A DNA stretch of 11,872 nucleotides from Deltaproteobacteria bacterium. Its GTDB lineage: Bacteria; Desulfobacterota; Anaeroferrophillalia; Anaeroferrophillales; Tharpellaceae. The position numbers were made by a program, and so were the translations under genes. The stretch is taken from positions 1 through 11,872 of the forward strand of contig JAADEO010000025.1 of assembly GCA_013153415.1 (NCBI GenBank). Direction: 5' to 3'. A model generated the notes under the pieces. It did not search any database. It saw nothing but the letters and a program-made list of their open reading frames with translations, and was not told where the DNA came from. Shown piece after piece: positions 1 through 7,272 of this stretch (position 1 is the first letter of the stretch; each line of letters opens with the position of its first letter).

Positions 1-1
1 C

Positions 2-691
2 GGAGCGAGGAAAAAGGCTTTTTCTCTGTTGTTCGTTCTCGCTCTGCTGTTTTTGGGGGGCTGCGGCAGCCGGGGTGGAGTGGGTGGTATCCTGACCTCC
101 AGCGACGTGCTCATCATCCAGCACCATCTGCGCCAGCATTATAGCTGTCTCCAGGATTTCTGCAGTCGCCTCTACCGGCGTAATCCCCGTTACGAGCCCG
201 ACCCCAAAAGCCGCAAGCGCAAACTGAGAATCGTCTTTGTCGACCGCGGCAAGCTGGGCACGCCTTACGACGAGAGCCCTTCCGACGAGATTCTGACCGC
301 CGCCTTCGCGCCGCAACCGCAATACGCCGACCGGGTCGCCTTGTTGGCCCTGGGGCTGCGCAAAAGTATTGATGAGGGTTACGGTCGGCAGGGGCCCAAC
401 GATTCAGCCGCCCTGGTGACCAGCCTTCAGATTCCTCTCGACCGTCTGCAACGGCTCTACAGCAATCTCAAACAGGTCAACTGGCGTCTGAAAGTCTATC
501 GCGACGAGCACGGCGAACTGCTTTTCCGGACCAACGGCGGTTGTCCCGACGGGCATCTCAACATGGGTTACGAGGTCTTGATGACCAAGGTTCTGACCCG
601 GGTCGAGGATGATATCTACCTGCGCGGCGGCAACCCTCCTAATGTGGTATTCCGGATGTCGACAATGTTTTTGTCCCTGGTGATGATGTAA
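2..691 (+). CDS. Putative lipoprotein of unknown function, 5' end outside window
   Basis: The reading frame is open from base 2 to a TAA at 689-691 with no ATG before the hydrophobic stretch, so the true start probably lies upstream of the window. The first residues visible are basic (ARKK), followed by a hydrophobic run and the lipobox L-G-G-C, with Cys encoded at 62-64. This is a lipoprotein signal peptide (signal peptidase II type), so the product should be membrane-anchored and outside the cytoplasm. A TTG at 29 could start translation but would leave only 11 residues before the Cys and no basic n-region. The mature part, about 209 residues, is mostly polar, with several Arg/Lys-rich stretches and three further cysteines, two of them in the motif SCLQDFC. 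I do not recognise the family. It converges on ftsK with a 33-base gap in which I see no terminator hairpin. Confidence 0.72.
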   Translation, partial: GARKKAFSLLFVLALLFLGGCGSRGGVGGILTSSDVLIIQHHLRQHYSCLQDFCSRLYRRNPRYEPDPKSRKRKLRIVFVDRGKLGTPYDESPSDEILTAAFAPQPQYADRVALLALGLRKSIDEGYGRQGPNDSAALVTSLQIPLDRLQRLYSNLKQVNWRLKVYRDEHGELLFRTNGGCPDGHLNMGYEVLMTKVLTRVEDDIYLRGGNPPNVVFRMSTMFLSLVMM

Positions 692-724
692 ACTGTGGGC
701 GCGAGATTTCCAGCCGGAGATCGT

Positions 725-3022
725 CTACTCGTCGATGGGTTGAATCAGGATCTTTCTCGGCTTGCTGCCTTCGGCCGGGCCGACGACCCCTTCCCGCTCC
801 ATGGTCTCGACGATCCGGGCAGCGCGGTTGTAGCCGATCTTGAATTTGCGTTGCAGCATCGAGGCCGAGGCCCCCTTGAGTCGGGAAACGAAGGCCACGG
901 CCTCGTCATAAAGCTCGTCGTAGCCCTCCTCATCTCCGCCGCTTTCCTCGCCAACTGTCGCCCGTGAACCCCGGCCTTTCTTGGCCTTGTTCAGGGCCTC
1001 TTCATGTTTCTGCAACATGTCTTCCTGGTATTCCGGCTGGCCTTGGCTGCGCAGATAGTCGGTCAGGTTCTTGATCTCCTCGTCACTGATGAAGGCCCCG
1101 TGCAGGCGGGTGAAACTCGAACTGCCCGGGTTTAAAAGCAGCATGTCGCCGTTGCCGAGCAGGTGCTCGGCTCCGGAAGCATCGAGAATGGTGCGGGAAT
1201 CGATCTTGGACGAAACCCGAAAAGAGATCCGGGCCGGGAAATTGGCCTTGATCAGGCCGGTGATGACGTCGACCGAGGGGCGCTGGGTGGCGAGAATCAG
1301 GTGGATGCCGGCGGCCCGGGCCATCTGGGCCAGGCGGGTGATCGATTCCTCGACCTCTTTGGAAGCGACCATCATCAGGTCGGCCAGCTCGTCGATGATG
1401 ATGACGATATAGGGGAAAGTTTCGAGAGGCGGCGCTGCAGCGCCATTCTCATCCTGTGTTTCCGGCTGAGGTTCGCGACCGCGGCGTTCCAGTTCCTTGA
1501 CCACGTAGCGATTATAGGAGGCGATATTGCGGGTCCCGGAGAGCGACATCAGGCTGTAGCGGCGCTCCATTTCCTCGACCGCCCAGCTTAAGGCGGCGGC
1601 GGCCCGCTTGGGATTGGTGACCACCGGCAGGAGCAGGTGGGGGATATGGTTGTAGACCGAAAGCTCGAGACGCTTGGGGTCGACCATGATGAATTTGACC
1701 TGGTCCGGGGTCACCTTGAAAAGGATACTGCAGATCAGGCAGTTGATACCGACACTTTTGCCGGATCCGGTCGAGCCGGCGATCAGCAGATGGGGCATCT
1801 TGGCCAGATCAGCGATCATCGGCATACCGTCGATCTCCTTACCCAAAGCCAGGGGCAGGGTGCTTTTGCTTTTCTGATAGCTCTGGCTCAAAAGCAGCTC
1901 TTTGAAATTGACGTCCTCGCGGTCGAGATTGGGGATCTCGATGCCGACCACCGCTTTGCCCGGGATCGGGGCGACGATGCGGACCGACATGGCGCTCATC
2001 GCCAGGGCGAGGTCATCGGCCAGGGCCGTGATCTTGCTCAGCTTGATCCCGGCCGCGGGCTGGAATTCATACATCGTCACCACCGGACCGGGATGGACCT
2101 CGACGACCCGGCCCTCGACCCCGTAGTCCTTGAGCTTGTTTTCGAGCTGTTGGGATTTGAGTTCCAGGCTCTCCTTGTCGGTACCCCGTTTGCGGCGCGG
2201 GGCGGGGTTTTCCAGGAGGTCCAGGCTGGGCAGGGTGATACGCCCGCTTTCACGTAGAAAGGGGAGGTTGCCCTGGGTCATCGGGGCTGGTTTGGGTTTT
2301 TCCTCGTGGGGCTTGGTGATTTTGATCTTTTTGCGTTTCCGGGTGGTTCTGGCAGTACTTTCCCCAGCGCTTTCTTCTCCGGTTTTAACTGCGGCGCGGC
2401 GTTTGTAAAAACGCTGCGGCAGGGCTATCAGCCGCTGTCCCATTCTGACCAGGCCGCGGCCGGCGGCCAGCAGGGTGGTCAGCAATAGCGCCGCGATCCG
2501 GAAAGGAGAGATGTGAGTCGTAACGATCAGAGCCAGGGCCAGGAGAATGCTCATCAGCAGGTAGGTGCCGATCGGATTGAACAATTCGAGAAAGTACTGG
2601 CCCGCGAGCTTGCCGAAAGCCCCGCCGGTGAAGATTTCCACCCCCTGGATGTGGCAGACCGGCGAAAGCAGGAAGCTCCAGACCGAAATGCAGAGCGCCA
2701 GCCCCAGAGCTCCGGCCAGACTGCTCCAAGGGGGATACTGTTTGTTATTGATCAGGCCGATAAAAACCCCGACCAGATAGAGGGGCAGGATGAAGGCGCC
2801 GAGCCCGATGCCCTGGTAGAGCAGGTCGGCGACCACCGCGCCGATGCGGCCGGCCAGGTTGGCGATCTCTGTTCGGTTGCCGACACTCTGGTTCAGGGAG
2901 GGATCGAGCGGCGAGTAGGAAAACAGAGCCATGAAGAAGAAGACGGCCAGCCCCAGGAAGAGGATGCCGACTATCTCTGATTTCCATTCCTGGCGTTTGA
3001 TGGTTATGCTCGGAAAGGTCAT
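725..3022 (-). CDS. ftsK: DNA translocase FtsK/SpoIIIE family
   Basis: Septum-anchored ATP-driven DNA pump that clears and aligns chromosome termini during division. The 765-residue protein has an N-terminal membrane domain with about four hydrophobic segments (roughly residues 18-35, 60-90, 103-120, 150-190). A basic, proline-containing linker (about 205-285) follows; it is much shorter than the several-hundred-residue linker of E. coli FtsK. The motor domain carries Walker A GSTGSGKS (416-423) and Walker B IVIIIDELAD (539-548), then the conserved ATQRPSVDVITG segment (578-589). The last 65 residues form the winged-helix gamma domain (…SMLQRKFKIGYNRAARIVE…), which in characterised homologues reads polar DNA motifs (KOPS/SRS). 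The start ATG lies 14 bases after the RNase J stop, with no clear Shine-Dalgarno sequence, so translation may depend on coupling. It is the last gene of the minus-strand block. Confidence 0.97.
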   Translation of the reverse strand: MTFPSITIKRQEWKSEIVGILFLGLAVFFFMALFSYSPLDPSLNQSVGNRTEIANLAGRIGAVVADLLYQGIGLGAFILPLYLVGVFIGLINNKQYPPWSSLAGALGLALCISVWSFLLSPVCHIQGVEIFTGGAFGKLAGQYFLELFNPIGTYLLMSILLALALIVTTHISPFRIAALLLTTLLAAGRGLVRMGQRLIALPQRFYKRRAAVKTGEESAGESTARTTRKRKKIKITKPHEEKPKPAPMTQGNLPFLRESGRITLPSLDLLENPAPRRKRGTDKESLELKSQQLENKLKDYGVEGRVVEVHPGPVVTMYEFQPAAGIKLSKITALADDLALAMSAMSVRIVAPIPGKAVVGIEIPNLDREDVNFKELLLSQSYQKSKSTLPLALGKEIDGMPMIADLAKMPHLLIAGSTGSGKSVGINCLICSILFKVTPDQVKFIMVDPKRLELSVYNHIPHLLLPVVTNPKRAAAALSWAVEEMERRYSLMSLSGTRNIASYNRYVVKELERRGREPQPETQDENGAAAPPLETFPYIVIIIDELADLMMVASKEVEESITRLAQMARAAGIHLILATQRPSVDVITGLIKANFPARISFRVSSKIDSRTILDASGAEHLLGNGDMLLLNPGSSSFTRLHGAFISDEEIKNLTDYLRSQGQPEYQEDMLQKHEEALNKAKKGRGSRATVGEESGGDEEGYDELYDEAVAFVSRLKGASASMLQRKFKIGYNRAARIVETMEREGVVGPAEGSKPRKILIQPIDE

Positions 3023-3036
3023 GGCCGTTTATTATT

Positions 3037-4737
3037 CTATAATTCGATGATTACCGGTAGGATGATCGGTTTCTTTTCCAGAGTGTTGCGGAAATATCTT
3101 TTCAGGCGGCGGCGCAGCATGGTCTTGACTTCGAGCCAGTCGGTCCGTTCCGGAGCCGGGATCTCCTTGAGGGTCGTCAACGCCAGTTGCCGGGCCTCCT
3201 CGATGACGGTCTCGTTGTCGTCGGCGATCAAGCCCTTGGTGGTCAGCTCGGGACCGTAGACGATCTTGCCCGAAGTCTCGTCGATGCCGACCACGATCAG
3301 GACCATGCCGTTATGGGAGAGGTGCCGGCGGTCATGCAGGGTGGCGAAATCGATCTCACCCACGCCCTTGCCGTCGACGAAGACCTTGCCGTGCTCGACC
3401 TGACCCAGGCGGACGAGACCCTCCTGATTGAGCTCGACGAGCTCGCCATCGGTCGCCACGAGGATATTTTCCGGCGCGACCCCCTGTTCCACGGCCAGCC
3501 GGGCATGGAGATCGAGATGCCGGTATTCGCCGTGAATGGGGATGAAATGGCGGGGCTTGAGCAGGTTCAGGAGCAGGCAGAGCTCATCCCGGTAGGCGTG
3601 GCCCGAAACATGGGTGAAGGCGATCGGCCGGTAGAGGATCCTGGCCTTCTGCCGCGAGAGGCGGTTCAGGAGGTTGCTGATCGCTTTTTCATTGCCGGGA
3701 ATGAAACGGGAAGAGAAAATGACCGTATCGTTTTCCTCGATTTTGATCCATTTGCTGTTGTTGGAGGCGATCAGGGAAAGGCCGGAAAAGGGTTCTCCCT
3801 GACTGCCGGTAGTGATGATCAGCAGTTCGTTGAGCGGGTGAAAGGCGATATCCTCGATGTCGATCAGCACTCCTTCCGGGATCTCGAGCATGCCGATTTC
3901 CCGGGCGATGCGGGTATTGTTGTGCAGACTGCGGCCTAAAATAGCGACCTTGCGGCCGAGCTCATGGCTTAGACGGATGATCTCCTGGATGCGGTTGAGG
4001 TTGGAGGAGAACAGGGTGATGATGATCCGGCCCGGGGCCTCGGAAAAGAGTTCGTTGAAGGCTTTTCTGACTTCGGTCTCGCTACCGGAAAAACCGCGGT
4101 TTTCGATATTGGTGCTGTCGGCCAGGAGCAGGTCGACTCCCTCACTGCCGAGTTCGGCGAAGCGGTTGAGGTCGGTTTTCTCTTCCCGGTTGAGAGGCGT
4201 GTAATCGATCTTGAAATCGCCGGAATGGACGATGAGTCCGGCCGGGGTGGTGATCGCCAGGGCCACGCCCTGGGGAATCGAGTGGACCACGGGGATGAAC
4301 TCGACGGCGAAATTTCCGGTGCTGAAGCTCTCGCCGGGATTGATGACGTTGAGTTCGCAGAGCTGGTCCAGTTCATGTTCCTCGAGCCGGCGGCGGACCA
4401 TGGCGATGGTCAGCTCGGTGCCGTAGACCGGTACCTCGAGCCGGGGCAGGATGTAGGGCAGGGCCCCGATGTGGTCCTCGTGGCCGTGGGTCAGGATGAG
4501 GGCCTTGATCTTTTTTCTTTCCCGGAGCAGGGCGCTGATATCGGGAATGACGATGTCGACGCCGAGCATGTAAGGTTCGGGAAACATCAGGCCGCAGTCG
4601 ATGACGATTATCTCGTCTCCGTACTCCAGGGCCATCAGGTTCATGCCGATCTCACCGAGTCCGCCCAGGGGCAGCAGGCGTAGTCCGTCGGGATCGTTCG
4701 GGACAGTCAGATTGTCGGTGAGTTGCTCTGTAAGCAC
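3037..4737 (-). CDS. rnj: Ribonuclease J, metallo-beta-lactamase/beta-CASP family
   Basis: RNase J processes and degrades RNA with 5'-3' exonuclease and endonuclease activity in the cytoplasm. I chose the GTG start at 4737: an AGGCGG Shine-Dalgarno-like element sits 6 bases upstream, and it gives 566 residues, close to the usual length of about 555. The frame stays open further upstream, but that part lies inside prfB, and an ATG further in would remove the first beta-strand (LRLLPLGGLGEIG, 19-31). Metal-binding motifs are visible: HGHEDH (84-89), H152 in VVHSIP and D174 in SGDFK. Beta-CASP motifs include HVSGH (376-380) and IHGEYRH (401-407). The last ~100 residues match the RNase J C-terminal domain. 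It begins 65 bases after the prfB stop and ends 14 bases before ftsK. RNase J rather than a CPSF-like archaeal protein is supported by the length and the C-terminal domain. Confidence 0.95.
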   Translation of the reverse strand: MLTEQLTDNLTVPNDPDGLRLLPLGGLGEIGMNLMALEYGDEIIVIDCGLMFPEPYMLGVDIVIPDISALLRERKKIKALILTHGHEDHIGALPYILPRLEVPVYGTELTIAMVRRRLEEHELDQLCELNVINPGESFSTGNFAVEFIPVVHSIPQGVALAITTPAGLIVHSGDFKIDYTPLNREEKTDLNRFAELGSEGVDLLLADSTNIENRGFSGSETEVRKAFNELFSEAPGRIIITLFSSNLNRIQEIIRLSHELGRKVAILGRSLHNNTRIAREIGMLEIPEGVLIDIEDIAFHPLNELLIITTGSQGEPFSGLSLIASNNSKWIKIEENDTVIFSSRFIPGNEKAISNLLNRLSRQKARILYRPIAFTHVSGHAYRDELCLLLNLLKPRHFIPIHGEYRHLDLHARLAVEQGVAPENILVATDGELVELNQEGLVRLGQVEHGKVFVDGKGVGEIDFATLHDRRHLSHNGMVLIVVGIDETSGKIVYGPELTTKGLIADDNETVIEEARQLALTTLKEIPAPERTDWLEVKTMLRRRLKRYFRNTLEKKPIILPVIIEL

Positions 4738-4752
4738 GGAATGCCGCCTTTC
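4735..4752 (-). promoter_or_regulatory. Ribosome binding site fixing the GTG start of RNase J
   Basis: Reading the minus strand, AAAGGCGG is followed by CATTCC and then GTG (4737-4735). The element and its 6-base spacing make this GTG the best start. It is also the first start codon downstream of the prfB stop that keeps the complete N-terminal beta-strand of the enzyme. Confidence 0.6.
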
Positions 4753-4802
4753 GAATCGATTCCCCGGCGGCCTGCCGACCTCCGAGGTGTCAGATTGCCG
4801 GA

Positions 4803-5922
4803 TCAATGGGGTTGGTTGAGTTGCATCTGGCGCAGGAGATAGGCTTCGACGAAGGCGTCGAGGCCTCCATCCAACACCTGGTTGACGTTGCTGGTTTCGT
4901 ATTCGGTGCGATGGTCCTTGACCAGCTGGTAGGGGTGAAGGATGTAGGAGCGGATCTGGCTGCCCCAGGCGATATCCATTTTCGAACTCTCGATCTTCTC
5001 CTGCTGGCGTCGTCTCTCCTCCATCTCCTTTTCGTAGATCCTGGCTTTCAGGATTTTCATCGCCATGGCCCGGTTTTTGTGCTGGGAACGTTCGTTCTGG
5101 CACTGGACGACGATACCGGTCGGCAGGTGGGTGATGCGGACCGCGGAATCGGTTTTGTTGACGTGCTGGCCGCCGGCACCGCTGGCCCGGTAGGTATCGA
5201 CCCGGAGGTCGGCGTCGTTGATCTCAACCTCGATGCTGTCATCGATTTCGGGACAGACGTAGACCGAGGCAAACGAGGTGTGGCGCCGGTTGCCGGCGTC
5301 GAAAGGGGAGATCCGCACGAGCCGGTGAATGCCGGTTTCGGAGCGGAAATTGCCGAAGGCGTGGTCGCCGGAAACCGTGAACACCACACTCTTGATGCCG
5401 CCTTCATCCATCGGCAGGAGGTCGACGATCTCGGTTTTCCAGCCCCGTTTCTCAGCCCAGCGCAGATACATGCGCATCAGCATTTCGGCCCAGTCCTGAG
5501 CCTCGGTGCCTCCGGCCCCGGCATTGATACTGACGATGGCGTTGCCGGCGTCGTGCTCACCGCTCATCAGCTTCTCGAGGCGTACCAGGGTGAGATCACG
5601 TTTGAGTCGGGCGAGTTGTTCCTGGAGTTCCTTGAGGCTCTCAGGATCTTCCTCCTCTTTGAGCATCTCGGCCAGCAGGTGAACCTCCTCGAGGCCGGTT
5701 TCTATACTCTGCCAGCGTTCCAGTTCCCGATTCAGACCGGTACTCTCCTTGAGAATCTCACGGGCTTTTTCCGGGTCGTTCCAGAAGTTTTCCTCAGAGC
5801 TTATATCTTCGATCTCACTGATTCTCTCCCGCATTCCAGCCAGATCAAAGATACCCCCTGTAGGTGTCTACGGTTTCTTCGATCTCTCTTAGCAGCTCAA
5901 TGGTTTCCTGGGGCAGGGACAT
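4803..5922 (-). CDS. prfB: Peptide chain release factor 2, programmed +1 frameshift
   Basis: RF2 recognises UGA and UAA in the ribosomal A site and triggers peptide release. Translation starts at ATG 5922, with GGAG 8 bases upstream, and reads 25 codons to an in-frame TGA (5847-5845). A +1 slip at CTT continues into the second frame (GAT at 5846-5844) and runs to TGA at 4805-4803, giving 372 residues. With this joined numbering the stop-recognition tripeptide SPF is at 205-207 and the peptidyl-hydrolysis GGQ is at 250-252. These are the same positions as in E. coli RF2, which supports the join. Residue 246 is Ala, as in most bacteria, rather than the Thr of E. coli K-12. A call starting at ATG 5834 would lose the first 29 residues. 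The gene sits between lptG (86-base gap) and the RNase J gene (65-base gap). Confidence 0.97.
5845..5859 (-). promoter_or_regulatory. prfB programmed +1 frameshift signal
   Basis: On the minus strand the codons read AGG GGG TAT CTT TGA. This is the classic RF2 autoregulatory site: an internal Shine-Dalgarno-like AGGGGG, a 3-base spacer, the slippery CTT and the in-frame UGA as codon 26. Low RF2 lets the ribosome pause at UGA and slip +1; high RF2 terminates there. The base after the stop is T, whereas E. coli has C (UGAC). The conserved layout implies RF2 controls its own level here. Confidence 0.95.
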
Positions 5923-6008
5923 GGGGAATTCTCCGGAAAAACTGTATCTTGTCGAGTTGGGTGAAGTTGTTTGTTTCGTAGCGTGATCTACATAATTCGA
6001 AGCTGCGG

Positions 6009-7115
6009 TCAGATCTTCTGGCGCAGCATGTAAAGTGCGAAAATCCCGTACAGCAAGTAAGGCAGCAATGCCGCGAACAGCGGACTCAAAATCCGTCCCT
6101 GTCCCAGGGCCAGCGAAATCGAGAGCGCGACCCAGAAAGAGAAACCGAGAGCCAGGCTCAGGGCGATTCCCCGGGCGGTGCCCCCGGAACGGCGCGAAGA
6201 GAGAGAGAACGGCACCGCCAGCAGAACCATCAGGACGCAGGAGAAGGGGTAGATGATCCGGTTGTAGATCTCTACCGTGTATTCCATGTACGGCAGGCCG
6301 GCACTCTTGGCTTTGCTGATGTAGCTTTTCAACTCCTTGAGCGGCATCCGGTCGGGCTCTTTGCGGGGGACCAGGAAATCCTTGAAGCTTTCGCTGATCT
6401 TGATCTCGAGGTTCTGGCCCCGGCGGAAACCGGTTATATTGGTGAAGCCGTGGTTGAAAGCGAAATCCCGGATCCGGGCCCGGGCCGCAACCCACTGCTT
6501 CTTCTCGGGGAAGTAGGTCAGTCCCTCGAGGTCGAGGCGCTGGCGCAGTCTCCGATCAGCCGAAAAGCGGTAGAGACGGGCTTTGGCAATCCTGTTGTGG
6601 GCCGGGTCCAGGTTTTCAAAATAGTAGATTCCGTCCCGGGACGTATACCATAAACTCTTGAGATTGTAAAGGTTTTTCTCTTTGTCGCCGCGAATGGCGA
6701 CGGTTTTCAGGTGGTCTGCCTTAAGGCTGGTGATGGGGACGATGTTGTTGTTGATGATGAAGGTCGCCAGGGCCAGAACCAGCCCCGCTCCGGCCAGCGG
6801 CAGGGTCAGCCGGAAGAGGCTCAGACCCCCGGCCTGGAAGGCCACGATCTCGTTGTGCTGGGCCATGCCGCCGAGGCTCAGCATGGTGGCCAGGAGCAGA
6901 GCCATGGGAATGAACTTGCCCAGGATGAAAGGCAGCTGGTTGGCGAGAAAGAGAAACAGGGGCATCCAGCCGGCATGGTTCTCCATGGCGTTGTCGACCT
7001 TGGCGAAGAAATCGACCAGCAGATAGATGGAGCTCAAAGCCACCAGGCTCAGGAAGAAATAGGAGAGCATCTCCCGCAACAGATAGCGGGAGTAGATGGG
7101 TAAACGAAAACTCAT
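6009..7115 (-). CDS. lptG: LPS export ABC transporter permease, LptG (YjgP/YjgQ family)
   Basis: Inner-membrane subunit that, with LptF and the LptB ATPase, extracts lipopolysaccharide and passes it to the periplasmic bridge. The start at ATG 7115 gives 368 residues, matching the usual 355-370. The frame is open further upstream, but that extension is Arg/Cys-rich and unlike the family. Three hydrophobic segments (about 16-37, 62-84, 102-122) are followed by a periplasmic domain (about 130-275) and three more (about 285-305, 315-338, 342-364), the expected 3+3 plan. The N-terminal YLLVDFFAKVDN segment looks like LptG more than LptF. No lptF neighbour lies within the window. No good Shine-Dalgarno sequence precedes the ATG. 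It is the first gene of the minus-strand block lptG-prfB-rnj-ftsK. LptF remains a less likely alternative. Confidence 0.9.
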   Translation of the reverse strand: MSFRLPIYSRYLLREMLSYFFLSLVALSSIYLLVDFFAKVDNAMENHAGWMPLFLFLANQLPFILGKFIPMALLLATMLSLGGMAQHNEIVAFQAGGLSLFRLTLPLAGAGLVLALATFIINNNIVPITSLKADHLKTVAIRGDKEKNLYNLKSLWYTSRDGIYYFENLDPAHNRIAKARLYRFSADRRLRQRLDLEGLTYFPEKKQWVAARARIRDFAFNHGFTNITGFRRGQNLEIKISESFKDFLVPRKEPDRMPLKELKSYISKAKSAGLPYMEYTVEIYNRIIYPFSCVLMVLLAVPFSLSSRRSGGTARGIALSLALGFSFWVALSISLALGQGRILSPLFAALLPYLLYGIFALYMLRQKI

Positions 7116-7149
7116 TAAGAAGTTTAGCCGTAAATGAGGTTTGAAGTTG

Positions 7150-7218
7150 TTGCCGGAAGCGCCTATTGGGCGGCGAATCCTTCTGGCATGACATTGCCGG
7201 CTAACATAACATTGCCGG
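7150..7218. repeat. Short direct repeats in the lptG/kinase divergent intergenic region
   Basis: ACATTGCCGG occurs exactly twice, at 7191-7200 and 7209-7218, 18 bases apart, and the core TTGCCGG occurs a third time at 7150-7156. All three lie between the divergent lptG and kinase genes and overlap the candidate lptG promoter. They could be an operator, but no known regulator site is recognised. The rest of 7116-7272 shows no hairpin terminator or RNA gene. Confidence 0.35.
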
Positions 7219-7230
7219 GCCAAAGCGCAA
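7203..7230 (-). promoter_or_regulatory. Possible sigma70-type promoter for the lptG block
   Basis: Reading the minus strand, TTGCGC (7230-7225) and TATGTT (7208-7203) are separated by 16 bases, and a TG sits one base before the -10 element (extended -10). Initiation would give a leader of about 80 bases before lptG. The match is partial (3/6 and 4/6), so this is only a candidate; its position in the divergent region is its main support. Confidence 0.27.
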
Positions 7231-7272
7231 AGCAAAATTATCAGGTGTTCAAAGGGCCTTGGATAAAGGGCC

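Noticed and set aside
4738..5103. Upstream extension of the RNase J reading frame by 122 residues
   Set aside because: It lies largely inside prfB in another frame, has Pro/Arg-rich composition unlike RNase J, and the GTG at 4737 has a good ribosome binding site and gives the normal protein length.
5834..5834. ATG 5834 as the start of prfB
   Set aside because: It omits the conserved N-terminus and the frameshift site. The joined protein places SPF and GGQ exactly at the E. coli positions.
4806..5981. Open frame of 391 codons on the plus strand opposite prfB
   Set aside because: It is antisense to a well-supported RF2 gene with all catalytic motifs, and its product shows no known family.
7184..7197. 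Sigma54-like sequence TGGCATG-N3-TTGC upstream of the kinase gene
   Set aside because: The spacing between the GG and GC elements is one base too short, which normally abolishes function.
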